DNA from: Chloroflexota bacterium
GTDB lineage: Bacteria; Chloroflexota; UBA5177; JANWHV01
Assembly: GCA_025924845.1 (NCBI GenBank)
Contig: JAICHN010000160.1
Coordinates: 1-10,159, forward strand
Reading direction: 5' to 3'
Length of the DNA: 10,159 bases
The translations under genes were made by a program, and so were the position numbers. Numbering within the stretch: position 1 is the stretch's first letter; each line of letters begins with the position of its first letter. Positions 1-5,901 of this stretch are shown here, piece by piece. The notes under the pieces are model-generated. The model was not told the DNA's origin and did no database searches. It was given only the letters and a program-made list of their open reading frames with translations.

Positions 1-1
1 C

Positions 2-691
2 TATTTGGAACTGCATATCGAGCAAGGGCCGGTCCTGGAGCAGCTGGGACTGCCCCTCGGCGCGGTCCAGGGTACCTTCGGAGTGGAACGTCATGCCATA
101 CACTTTCAGGGCAGCACCAGCCACGCCGGATCCACGCCTATGCATCTGCGTCGCGACGCCTTCCTGTCCGCCGCGCGCCTGGCGCTGGAGGCGCGGGATA
201 TTGCCAAGCGGCATGGCGGGGTGACCACCAACGGCTCGGTTGTGTGCGAGCCGGGCATCGTAACGGCCATCGCGGGGACATGTACTCTGCTGATCGATCA
301 GCGGGCGCTCGACGCGGACGCCCTGGCCGCCATGTGCGCGGAGGTGAAAGAGGCAGCGGGCCGGATCGCGGCGGAGGAAGGGACGACGGTACGGTGGGAA
401 CCGCTGTTCCAGATCGAGCCTATCCCGTTCCATCCCACCTTGATCGGCTTCGCCGAGCAGTCGATCCGTGAGGTAGCGGGGACGGTACACGCGCTGCCCA
501 GCGGTCCCTTGCATGACGCGGCGGTGATGGCGCGGATCGTACCCACCACCATGATGTTTTGCTCGAGCCTCAATGGGATAAGTCATAGCGCGCTGGAGGA
601 TACTCCGGAGGAGCATCTGGCGCTCGCGGTGCGGGCCTTCAACCATCTGGCCGACCGTACCGTGGCCTGGGTAGCGGCCGGGCAACCATGA
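2..691 (+). CDS. M20-family amidohydrolase (N-carbamoyl-L-amino acid hydrolase / allantoate amidohydrolase type), C-terminal fragment
   Basis: The frame is open from the window edge, so the start lies upstream. About 229 of the roughly 410 residues usual for this family are present. The fragment opens with YLELHIEQGP, the family signature whose His (codon 14-16) is a zinc ligand. It continues with the dimerisation/substrate segment TSHAGSTPM followed by RRD, then SGPLHDAAVMA, and near the end GISHSALEDT, whose His (codon 584-586) matches the last metal ligand. These enzymes hydrolyse N-carbamoyl amino acids, allantoate or ureidoglycolate, releasing ammonia and CO2 in pyrimidine/purine or hydantoin breakdown, and act in the cytoplasm as dimers with a two-metal centre. 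The usual G-H-D motif reads L-H-D here, a mild variant. The N-terminal metal ligands are outside the window, so substrate and intactness cannot be judged. The gene downstream starts 148 bp away, and I see no terminator between them. Family assignment is firm; substrate is open. Confidence 0.92.
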   Translation, partial: YLELHIEQGPVLEQLGLPLGAVQGTFGVERHAIHFQGSTSHAGSTPMHLRRDAFLSAARLALEARDIAKRHGGVTTNGSVVCEPGIVTAIAGTCTLLIDQRALDADALAAMCAEVKEAAGRIAAEEGTTVRWEPLFQIEPIPFHPTLIGFAEQSIREVAGTVHALPSGPLHDAAVMARIVPTTMMFCSSLNGISHSALEDTPEEHLALAVRAFNHLADRTVAWVAAGQP

Positions 692-839
692 AAGATGCAT
701 ATACGGAACCTGAATCGGCCGCTTTTCCTCGAGCATACATGGCCCGCTCCCATCTCGGAATCGTTGGTTTCCAAACGTTCGTTTGCTTACTGGAGCACTC
801 CACGCGACCAGGGTTGGATCGCCGCTCGATCCCTCGGCT

Positions 840-1601
840 ATGAACGCCGTGATCGAGCAAAACCTCAATGCCTATCTTCTCTCCTACGCGGCCATTCCCG
901 GCGCCGTCCTTCGGCAAAACGACCGGATCGCCTGGGTAGACTCCGGCTTTGCTTCTTCCAGCCTCAATTCGGTGGTCTTCGCCCGGTTCAGGCCGGAGGA
1001 GGCGGATACTGAGATCGACGCGGTGCTCACGTACTTTCGTGAGCATGCTCGGCCCCTCACCTGGCATATCGGCCCTTCCAGTGAGCCGGCCGATCTCGGG
1101 GACAGGCTGATCGCCCGCGGGATGAGTCATGCCGAGGATGAGCCGGGAATGGCGGTCGCCTTATCGCCGGCTCAACTCGATTTCGAGCCGCCCACCGGCC
1201 TGATCGTGGAACCGGTGCGCACGGCGCGTCAACTGGAGGAATGGATCGGCGTCTGGCTGTTTCCCGTCCCCGCCGACCTTCGCACCCTTCATTTCGAGGC
1301 GTTCCGCCGGCGTGGGTTGGGCGACGACCTTCCCTGGCAATGCTACCTGGGCCGCGTCGACGGCGCGCCCGTCGCAGCCGTCGAACTGTTCATGGAGCGC
1401 GGGGTGGCAGGCGTCCAGTACGTGGTCACCCTGCCTCACCTACGACGCCGGGGGATCGGCGCCGCCATGACCGCGTACGCACTGCGGGAAGCGCGGGGGC
1501 GTGGTTGTACGGTCGCCGCGCTCAGCGCCTCGCCGGATGGGATCGGCATCTATCGCAGGCTGGGCTTTGTAGAATACTGCCTTATTCGTCGGTTCGAATG
1601 A
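840..1601 (+). CDS. GNAT-family N-acetyltransferase (tandem GNAT fold)
   Basis: A 253-residue protein. The C-terminal half (about 120-253) is a standard GNAT domain: the acetyl-CoA pyrophosphate-binding loop RRRGIG lies at 202-207 after strand YVVTLPH, and the closing segment GIGIYRRLGF lies near 234-243. The first half (about 20-115) has the pattern of a second, degenerate GNAT unit without a recognisable CoA loop, so this looks like a two-domain acetyltransferase in which only the second half binds acetyl-CoA. The acceptor substrate cannot be read from the sequence. I chose the ATG at 840 because similarity to the fold begins there. A TTG at 783 would add 19 residues of low-complexity appearance. 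Neither start has a good Shine-Dalgarno sequence. The gene follows the amidohydrolase on the same strand by 148 bp and ends 29 bp before a strong palindromic terminator. Confidence 0.9.
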   Translation: MNAVIEQNLNAYLLSYAAIPGAVLRQNDRIAWVDSGFASSSLNSVVFARFRPEEADTEIDAVLTYFREHARPLTWHIGPSSEPADLGDRLIARGMSHAEDEPGMAVALSPAQLDFEPPTGLIVEPVRTARQLEEWIGVWLFPVPADLRTLHFEAFRRRGLGDDLPWQCYLGRVDGAPVAAVELFMERGVAGVQYVVTLPHLRRRGIGAAMTAYALREARGRGCTVAALSASPDGIGIYRRLGFVEYCLIRRFE

Positions 1602-1630
1602 CATGCGTCGAGAACGGTGAATCCTTCACC

Positions 1631-1672
1631 AGCCAAAGGGCCGGACTCCGCGCGGAGTCCGGCCCTTTGGCT
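1631..1672. terminator. Bidirectional terminator, perfect 42-bp palindrome
   Basis: Arms 1631-1650 and 1653-1672 are perfectly complementary, and the central CG makes the whole 42 bp a perfect palindrome. Each outer arm carries AAAGGG/CCCTTT, so either transcript would end with a GC stem closed by a pyrimidine stretch with T's. The element sits between the stop of the acetyltransferase (1601, +) and the stop of the exported protein (1688, -), which is where a shared terminator for convergent genes belongs. Confidence 0.87.
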
Positions 1673-1687
1673 AACGACGCTTGTTGC

Positions 1688-2230
1688 TCAGGTGTTGGGC
1701 AGACGCACCACCTGAATCATGAAGGACACTCCCGGAGCTTTGGCGCCGAAGACATCAGCCGTGCTGACGTGGATGGTGGTGCCCGCCGTGTCGGGAAGCG
1801 GAACGCCCGTGTCCATGTTCTCCGATGGTATAGTCTGTGTGCCGCCTCCGTGACCGCTAAAGACGTCGGTTTCACTGGTAATGAAGAGGGTGCGCGGGCC
1901 AGCTGACCCAGATTCTACCGTCCAGGTGAAATCCACTGATTGATGGCCTGCGCCCGCCAGACCTGGTCCGCCCCCGCCGATAGTATGGCCGCAGCCCGTG
2001 AACTCTCCATCGCCCGTCCCGCTGTCCGCCGTGCCGAACAACGCCGCCCAGCCCCAGAAGCCGCCGAGATTCGGGCCGCACAGTGCGGGGTTGTCGCAGT
2101 TCTGTGACATGGTAATCTGGTAGACCGCCTTACCGTAATCGGCATGCGCCGTGGAGGCAGCGCGCCAAGAGGGAGTCAACACTGCCGCCACTGCCACTGC
2201 CAGAATCAGAAGTCGCCGGATCCATCTCAT
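1688..2230 (-). CDS. Small exported protein of unknown function
   Basis: A 180-residue protein. The start is fixed by a strong ribosome binding site (GGAGGAG, 2235-2241) placed just before the ATG at 2230; an upstream TTG start has no such support. Residues 1-30 form a clear Sec signal peptide: MRWIRR, a hydrophobic run of Leu/Val/Ala, then the cleavage motif AHA before Asp31. The mature part (about 150 aa) is rich in Gly, Ser and Thr and has three Cys: C45 and C51, close together in SQNCDNPALCGPNLGG, and C80 in FTGCGHTIGGGG. C45/C51 could form a disulfide loop. There is no transmembrane segment after the signal and no lipobox, so it is probably released or wall-associated. I recognise no named domain. 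Aromatic and Gly patterns such as GGFWGWA suggest a beta-rich fold, but that is inference. It lies downstream of the cupredoxin-like gene on the same strand, after a 252-bp gap, and ends at the shared palindromic terminator. Confidence 0.85.
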   Translation of the reverse strand: MRWIRRLLILAVAVAAVLTPSWRAASTAHADYGKAVYQITMSQNCDNPALCGPNLGGFWGWAALFGTADSGTGDGEFTGCGHTIGGGGPGLAGAGHQSVDFTWTVESGSAGPRTLFITSETDVFSGHGGGTQTIPSENMDTGVPLPDTAGTTIHVSTADVFGAKAPGVSFMIQVVRLPNT

Positions 2231-2482
2231 CTTTCTCCTCCGATCGTTCCCCTGGTGTGCCGGCACCGAGATGGGGCGCCGGCACTGTTTGACTGAGCAA
2301 TCGCGGGACAAGAGTGGTGCTCATGCCTTGACCTACGGCGTACCTCCTTTCATATCAAGGGCGGGCTGCTTCCCGCCACCTGGTAATCCGGCTGAACATT
2401 CGGATCTGGATGTGCGGAATTGAGCGGAACGAACCCGATAATATACCTAGCTCGATACTATACACTATGTTACCTATCGTCG
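2231..2482 (-). promoter_or_regulatory. Long leader region upstream of the exported protein
   Basis: A 252-bp gene-free stretch between the cupredoxin-like stop (2483) and the exported protein ATG (2230). Near 2438-2470 it is clearly AT-richer than its surroundings. On the minus strand TATATT at 2440-2445 could be a -10 box, but no fitting -35 is visible. Downstream of it are a GC hairpin (GGCGGG/CCCGCC, 2360-2365 with 2372-2377), an AAAGGAGGT sequence at 2342-2350 with no start codon at proper distance, and a second hairpin (arms 2257-2264 and 2278-2285, 8 bp, 13-nt loop) just before the real ribosome binding site. The first hairpin could instead end the upstream transcript, although it lacks a T run. 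Promoter and leader roles are inference. Confidence 0.3.
2235..2241 (-). promoter_or_regulatory. Ribosome binding site GGAGGAG that fixes the exported protein start
   Basis: On the minus strand GGAGGAG stands 4 nt before the ATG at 2230 (7 nt counted from the first GGAG). This decides the start in favour of a protein beginning with a signal peptide over the longer in-frame readings. Confidence 0.8.
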
Positions 2483-3379
2483 CTACTGCACCGTGAAGTG
2501 GGCGATCATCCCTTCCATGACGTGCGGCGTGCCGTGCTTCTTCACATCGGGTAGGAAGCACATAGCTATGTAGTAACCGGGGGTCAGCGTCAGTTGCATT
2601 TGCGCGGACTGGTGGGGCGAGAGGACGTCCATTCCGCCAATGTCATGGGCCCAAGGCGGAGGCGGACCATTCTGGCCCTGAGGTGAACGCAGCAGGGTGA
2701 GCACGTCGTGCTGAGTCTTGCCGGGATCGAGCCTGACCAGCGACATCTCATGCAGCTGGGGTCCTTGATTGGTGAACCGGAAGGACACCGAACCTGCCGC
2801 CATCTGCTTGGGGAATCCGAGGAATTTCATGTCCTTTAGCGTGACGGCGATCCCGTTCGACGACATAGCCGCCCCCTGTCCGCTGCTCCGCGCCACGGTA
2901 AAGGTATGCAAATGATCCGGCCCCTGGCCAAGCGTCAGGTCCAGCCCGTAGAGTCCAGGTGTGCGCATATCCAGGACGACCGTCTCGCTGGTTCCGGCGG
3001 CGACGCCGCTTGCGCCACCGATGAAGGTCAGCAAATGGCTGAGCTTCGCGAAGCTCGCCAATGACTGCTGAGCCTGTGCGTCGGCCGCCTTAACCTGGGC
3101 CAAGGTCACCCCCGGATTGAGGCGCGCGAAGCCCGCCTCAGCCTCTTCCTTGGTGTCCACTACCAGGGTGACCGCGACTAGGCCCGCCGCGACCTTTTTG
3201 GGGAAATGCGCGGCCGAGGCCCGAATCGTGATTTGCTGCATAGCCGCGCTCGCGGGCGCGGCATGCACCGGCACGCTCAGGGCGGGAACCATCGCCGCGG
3301 GCAACGCCGTGAGCGCCAAGAGGGCTGCCGTACCAAGCAGGGGACGATGGAGCGTGCGGATGATTGTTCGTGTTTGCAT
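2483..3379 (-). CDS. Exported two-domain cupredoxin-like protein
   Basis: A 298-residue protein beginning at the ATG at 3379, with AGAGGA about 8 nt upstream. Residues 1 to about 45 are a Sec signal peptide (MQTRTIIRTLHR, then a long Ala/Leu hydrophobic core, AHA/ASA-type cleavage). The mature part shows two copies of a cupredoxin-like beta sandwich. Copy 1 (about 48-163) ends PGLYGLDLTL then HTFTV. Copy 2 (about 173-298) ends PGYYIAMCFLPD then HFTV. Copy 2 carries a plausible type-1 copper ligand set: His210 (in QLHEMSL), Cys274, His286 and Met291 (in TPHVMEGM). The Cys-to-His distance (11 residues between) is longer than in azurin or plastocyanin, so copper binding is likely but not proven. 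Copy 1 has no Cys at the matching place and probably plays a structural role. Likely location is outside the membrane. It follows the 72-aa gene by 85 bp on the same strand, possibly as one unit. An electron-transfer or copper-handling role is inference. Confidence 0.86.
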   Translation of the reverse strand: MQTRTIIRTLHRPLLGTAALLALTALPAAMVPALSVPVHAAPASAAMQQITIRASAAHFPKKVAAGLVAVTLVVDTKEEAEAGFARLNPGVTLAQVKAADAQAQQSLASFAKLSHLLTFIGGASGVAAGTSETVVLDMRTPGLYGLDLTLGQGPDHLHTFTVARSSGQGAAMSSNGIAVTLKDMKFLGFPKQMAAGSVSFRFTNQGPQLHEMSLVRLDPGKTQHDVLTLLRSPQGQNGPPPPWAHDIGGMDVLSPHQSAQMQLTLTPGYYIAMCFLPDVKKHGTPHVMEGMIAHFTVQ

Positions 3380-3392
3380 GTGGTCAAATCCT

Positions 3393-3434
3393 CTACAAAG
3401 TCGGTTCATTGAACGAGTCCGGCGTTGGATACAT
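3393..3434 (-). other. Possible 13-codon leader ORF before the cupredoxin-like gene
   Basis: On the minus strand an ATG at 3434 opens a 13-codon frame ending in TAG at 3393-3395, 13 nt before the cupredoxin-like ATG. The stop overlaps the AGAGGA that serves that gene. A full-strength GAAAGGAGGA (3454-3463) lies about 20 nt upstream of the ATG, too far for normal use, but an in-frame ATT stands 8 nt from it. It could be a translationally coupled leader peptide or chance. Confidence 0.2.
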
Positions 3435-3464
3435 TGTCGTACGAATCGAGTTCTCCTCCTTTCG

Positions 3465-3683
3465 CTATGGCGCCCTCGTGTCATCCGCGGCCGGCGCGTC
3501 GTCCACCATGGAATCGGTGCCCTCCGTCGCCAACAGCCGGCGCAGGCCGTCCAACAACTCCTCCAGGCTGCCGAAACGCCGGCCGTGGCCATCCGGCAGA
3601 TGCTCCAACCTGCACGCCCATCGGTTGCGGTCTCGATGTTCGCCTCGCCAGACCCGCACAAGATATGCGTCGTAGCGCGGCAT
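3465..3683 (-). CDS. Small conserved-looking cytoplasmic protein, 72 aa, unknown function
   Basis: A 72-residue protein starting MPRYDAYLVRVWRGEH. The body alternates basic and hydrophobic residues (YLVRVWR, RWACRLEHLPDG), then RRFGSLEELLDGLRRLL forms a probable amphipathic helix (about 36-52), and the tail (about 53-72) is acidic and probably disordered. The pattern 'RVWR ... W.. R LEHL.dG. .RRF.SLEELL' is one I associate with short single-domain bacterial proteins that often sit near regulators, but I know no assigned function. An alternative ATG at 3704 would add seven residues (MERSERI) and has GGAGG 4 nt upstream. The ATG at 3683 is preferred because the recognisable pattern begins there, with AGGAG 10 nt and GAGAGG 3 nt upstream. 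It has no signal peptide or membrane segment. It is the first gene of the minus-strand block and is followed after 85 bp by the cupredoxin-like gene. Confidence 0.72.
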   Translation of the reverse strand: MPRYDAYLVRVWRGEHRDRNRWACRLEHLPDGHGRRFGSLEELLDGLRRLLATEGTDSMVDDAPAADDTRAP

Positions 3684-3875
3684 GATCCTCTCACTCCTCT
3701 CCATGTGGCCTCCAGGACACACTCCCAGCATAAGACCCGACCATTTCGCCCGCGTTTCAGCGCGATTCGCCCTCGGCCTCCGGCGCGGCGCGCTGTCTTG
3801 TGCGAGGAGATTACGTCTTGTACGCGAGGGCGTCCCCACTCATGCACGCTAAGGCCTCACGTGCTACCGTGGAGG

Positions 3876-3893
3876 GTGTGCGGGATCGCACAC
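3876..3893. promoter_or_regulatory. 18-bp dyad, possible operator
   Basis: GTGTGCG (3876-3882) and CGCACAC (3887-3893) are perfect inverted 7-mers around GGAT. The element lies in the 284-bp divergent region between the 72-aa gene (-) and the CBS gene (+), 75 bp before the CBS start. It could be an operator for a dimeric repressor or a small leader hairpin. No clear -35/-10 pair is visible around it. Confidence 0.35.
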
Positions 3894-3967
3894 GAGAGTG
3901 AGCGGTGAGCGAGGCGTTGCCCCTTTGCTCGCGGTGCCCCGGCTCACCTAGCGGAAGGGAGCAGGCA

Positions 3968-4399
3968 ATGCAGATCAAAGATATAATGACGGCCGATGTC
4001 GAGGCGGTTCGTCCCGACACGCCGTTGGCGGATGCCGCACAGCGCATGCGAGACATCGATGTCGGACTGATGCCGGTGTTCGATGGCAAGCAACTGCTGG
4101 GCATGCTCACCGATCGTGACATCACCATCCGTGCCGTGGCGCAGGGACGCGATCCCCGTACCACTCCCGTTGGCGATGTGATGACTCCGGATTTGATCTT
4201 CTGCTACGACGATCAGGATGTGAGCGAGGCCGCGCAACTGATGCAGCAGAAGCAGATCCGTCGCCTCCTGGTCCTCGACCGCACCATGCACCTGGTCGGG
4301 ATCGTCTCGCTGGGCGACCTGGCAGTAAAGAGCGGTGAGCAGAAGATGGGCGGCGCCGTGCTGGAGGAGGTCTCGCAGCCGACCGGGTCCAAAGCATAG
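3968..4399 (+). CDS. Stand-alone CBS-pair protein
   Basis: A 143-residue protein built almost wholly from two CBS motifs. Copy 1 is about 4-60 (IKDIMTADVEAV ... VGLMPVFDGKQLLGMLTDRDI) and copy 2 about 69-125 (VGDVMTPDLIFC ... IRRLLVLDRTMHLVGIVSLGDLA). Each shows the typical V-M-T-x-D opening and the G-hydrophobic-(T/S)-x-x-D end that contacts the ribose of adenylate ligands, so a Bateman module binding AMP/ATP or a related nucleotide is expected. The 18-residue tail is hydrophilic. The start at 3968 is chosen because AAGGGAG (3955-3961) lies 6 nt upstream and the CBS fold begins at once; a GTG at 3905 would add 21 residues without similarity. It has no signal peptide and is cytoplasmic. What it regulates is unknown. 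The gene ends in its own terminator and is probably monocistronic, next to another CBS-containing gene. Confidence 0.93.
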   Translation: MQIKDIMTADVEAVRPDTPLADAAQRMRDIDVGLMPVFDGKQLLGMLTDRDITIRAVAQGRDPRTTPVGDVMTPDLIFCYDDQDVSEAAQLMQQKQIRRLLVLDRTMHLVGIVSLGDLAVKSGEQKMGGAVLEEVSQPTGSKA

Positions 4400-4438
4400 A
4401 CGGCGGCCGGGTTTCATCGGCGGGCTGCAGCTCCAACG

Positions 4439-4474
4439 AAAGGGGACCGGTGCCGTGCGGCACTAGTCCCCTTT
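4439..4474 (+). terminator. Rho-independent terminator after the CBS-pair gene
   Basis: Outer stem AAAGGGGAC (4439-4447) pairs with GTCCCCTTT (4466-4474). A 2x2 internal mismatch (CG/TA) is followed by inner stem GTGCC/GGCAC with a GTGC loop. The 3' side runs into CCTTT. The hairpin lies 40 bp after the CBS stop and 155 bp before the protease start, so the two CBS genes are separate transcription units. The remaining 155 bp hold a 12-bp palindrome (4504-4515) and nothing else I can support. Confidence 0.82.
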
Positions 4475-4629
4475 CCTTTGGGGAGTGCGCCCTTTGTCTG
4501 ATGAGCCCGCGGGCTGGACGCGATACGGTGTGCATAAGGGAGTGGGATCGCAGCCATCGGGCTATTTTTCGCGCCTTGCACGATCGTGTATAGGCCGCTC
4601 CGTTTTCGGTTGACGCCGCTGGTGGAATA

Positions 4630-5763
4630 ATGAACAACACGATACGACTTGGCCGACTAGCAGGGATCGAGATCAAACTTGACTATTCCTGGTTCATTCT
4701 GTTCCTGATCGTCACCTGGTCGCTGGCCGTGCATTACTTCCCGGACATTCAGCCGGGATGGTCGGCGGCCACGTACTGGCTGATCGGCATTGTGACCAGC
4801 GCCCTGTTCTTCGCTTCGGTACTGACTCACGAGATGGCGCACAGCATCGTCTCCCGCTTACAAGGGGTGCCGGTGCGTGACATTACCCTCTTTATTTTCG
4901 GTGGCGCGGCACGGATCAGTCAGGAGCCGCGGAGGCCGCGTGACGAATTCTTAATGGCTGTGGTAGGGCCGGTGATGAGTTTGGCTCTGGCCCTTGCTTT
5001 CGGTCTGCTCTGGTGGCTCAGTCGGGCCGCCGACACGCCGTTCCACGTCTTGACCGGCTGGTTGAGCGGTACCAACTTCGCCCTGGCCGTGTTCAATATG
5101 ATTCCCGGTTTCCCACTGGATGGGGGGCGCGTTTTCCGAGCCATTGTCTGGAGTGTAACCGGCAACCTGCGTCGCGCTACACGCATTGCCTGCACGGTAG
5201 GCCGGATGGTCGCTTTCGCCTTTATTGTCTTCGGTATCTGGCAGATCCTGACCGGTAACTGGGCCAGTGGGATCTGGATCGCCTTTATCGGTTGGTTTCT
5301 AGACAACGCCGCGGCTCAGAGCTATCGGCAGTTGGAACTGGAACAAGCACTGGCCGGCAGGCAGGTGCGAGAGGTCATGAGCCCGTGTCCGGCCGTCGCC
5401 GGCGGGCTCAAGTTGGATGAGGTGGTGGACCGAACGGTACTGCCCAGCGGTGAGCGTTGCTTTGCGGTGCTGGAGGAAGGGCGACTAGTGGGCTTGCTGA
5501 CCTTGCGTCGTGTCACAGCGGTGCCGCGGGATGAGTGGCCCTTGACTCGGGTGGACGAAGTAATGATTCCTCTCGCCACGTTGCACACGGTCCAGCCGAC
5601 CGATGACCTGGCTGCCGTCTTCCATACGATGACTGCCGAGAACATCGACGTGCTGCCGGTAGTGGAAGACGGCCAACCGGTAGGCGTGGTATCCCGAGAC
5701 ACATTCTCGAGGTTTATGCACGTGCGAGGGATACCCGGTTGGCGGCACCGAGACGCCGCGTAG
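4630..5763 (+). CDS. Site-2 protease family (M50B) intramembrane metalloprotease with C-terminal CBS pair
   Basis: A 377-residue protein. The N-terminal 235 residues carry about six hydrophobic segments (near 18-36, 46-66, 108-130, 139-156, 190-207, 212-226). The zinc-protease motif HEMAH is at 67-71 with catalytic Glu68, and the second motif NMIPGFPLDGG is at 156-166, giving Asp164 as third zinc ligand; GGAARI near 91-96 is the usual connecting strand. Residues about 245-370 form a CBS pair (VREVMSPCP ..., VDEVMIPLATLHT ... GVVSRDTF) facing the cytoplasm. The first CBS copy is shorter and poorer than the second. This architecture is the Rip3-like/M50 group in which adenylate binding to CBS is thought to control cleavage of membrane substrates such as anti-sigma factors. 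No such substrate gene is in the window. The start at 4630 gives the family's usual N-terminus (LGRLAGIEIKLDYSW); its ribosome binding site is weak (GGTGGA). All active-site residues are intact. Confidence 0.95.
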   Translation: MNNTIRLGRLAGIEIKLDYSWFILFLIVTWSLAVHYFPDIQPGWSAATYWLIGIVTSALFFASVLTHEMAHSIVSRLQGVPVRDITLFIFGGAARISQEPRRPRDEFLMAVVGPVMSLALALAFGLLWWLSRAADTPFHVLTGWLSGTNFALAVFNMIPGFPLDGGRVFRAIVWSVTGNLRRATRIACTVGRMVAFAFIVFGIWQILTGNWASGIWIAFIGWFLDNAAAQSYRQLELEQALAGRQVREVMSPCPAVAGGLKLDEVVDRTVLPSGERCFAVLEEGRLVGLLTLRRVTAVPRDEWPLTRVDEVMIPLATLHTVQPTDDLAAVFHTMTAENIDVLPVVEDGQPVGVVSRDTFSRFMHVRGIPGWRHRDAA

Positions 5764-5800
5764 CGCCGGCCTGGCCCGTTAGCCCGAAGCGGGCCGGCGC
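5763..5800 (+). terminator. GC-rich hairpin directly after the protease stop
   Basis: GCGCCGGCC (5763-5771) pairs perfectly with GGCCGGCGC (5792-5800), starting at the last base of the TAG stop. The 20-nt loop contains an alternative short stem (GGCCCG with CGGGCC). There is no T run, so it is either a weak or factor-assisted terminator or a 3'-end stabilising hairpin. The following 100 bp up to 5888 show nothing further I can support. Confidence 0.45.
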
Positions 5801-5888
5801 CGCCGCCCATGCAGCCTGCCTCGGCTTCAAGCAGAGTTCGGAGAAGCGTTCCGTCAGTTACGCGGTCCTCTCCCTTGGTACCCACATG

Positions 5889-5895
5889 AAAGGAG
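5889..5895 (+). promoter_or_regulatory. Strong ribosome binding site AAAGGAG
   Basis: AAAGGAG lies 6 nt before the ATG at 5902. It is the best evidence that the small ORF behind it is translated, since the protein has no recognisable family. Confidence 0.75.
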
Positions 5896-5901
5896 TTCAC
5901 C

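Noticed and set aside
639..1130. 163-codon minus-strand frame across the amidohydrolase/acetyltransferase junction
   Set aside because: It overlaps the acetyltransferase gene and the intergenic gap and has no recognisable pattern or ribosome binding site.
2130..2324. 64-codon minus-strand frame beginning at 2324 behind the AAAGGAGGT
   Set aside because: Spacing of 17 nt is too long, and it overlaps the exported protein's signal peptide region out of frame. The protein encoded in the other frame is clearly real.
3465..3847. Longer upstream reading of the 72-aa and cupredoxin frames through 3684-3847
   Set aside because: The added residues are Arg-rich without pattern, and better start codons with ribosome binding sites exist at 3683 (or 3704) and 3379.
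4504..4515. 12-bp palindrome AGCCCGCGGGCT between the two CBS genes
   Set aside because: It is short and made of GC dinucleotides that are common here. It has no loop for a terminator and no position relative to a visible promoter.
4561..4629. Possible promoter before the M50 protease (TTGCAC and TATAGG near 4575-4594)
   Set aside because: The two hexamers are only about 8 bp apart and no properly spaced partner exists for either.
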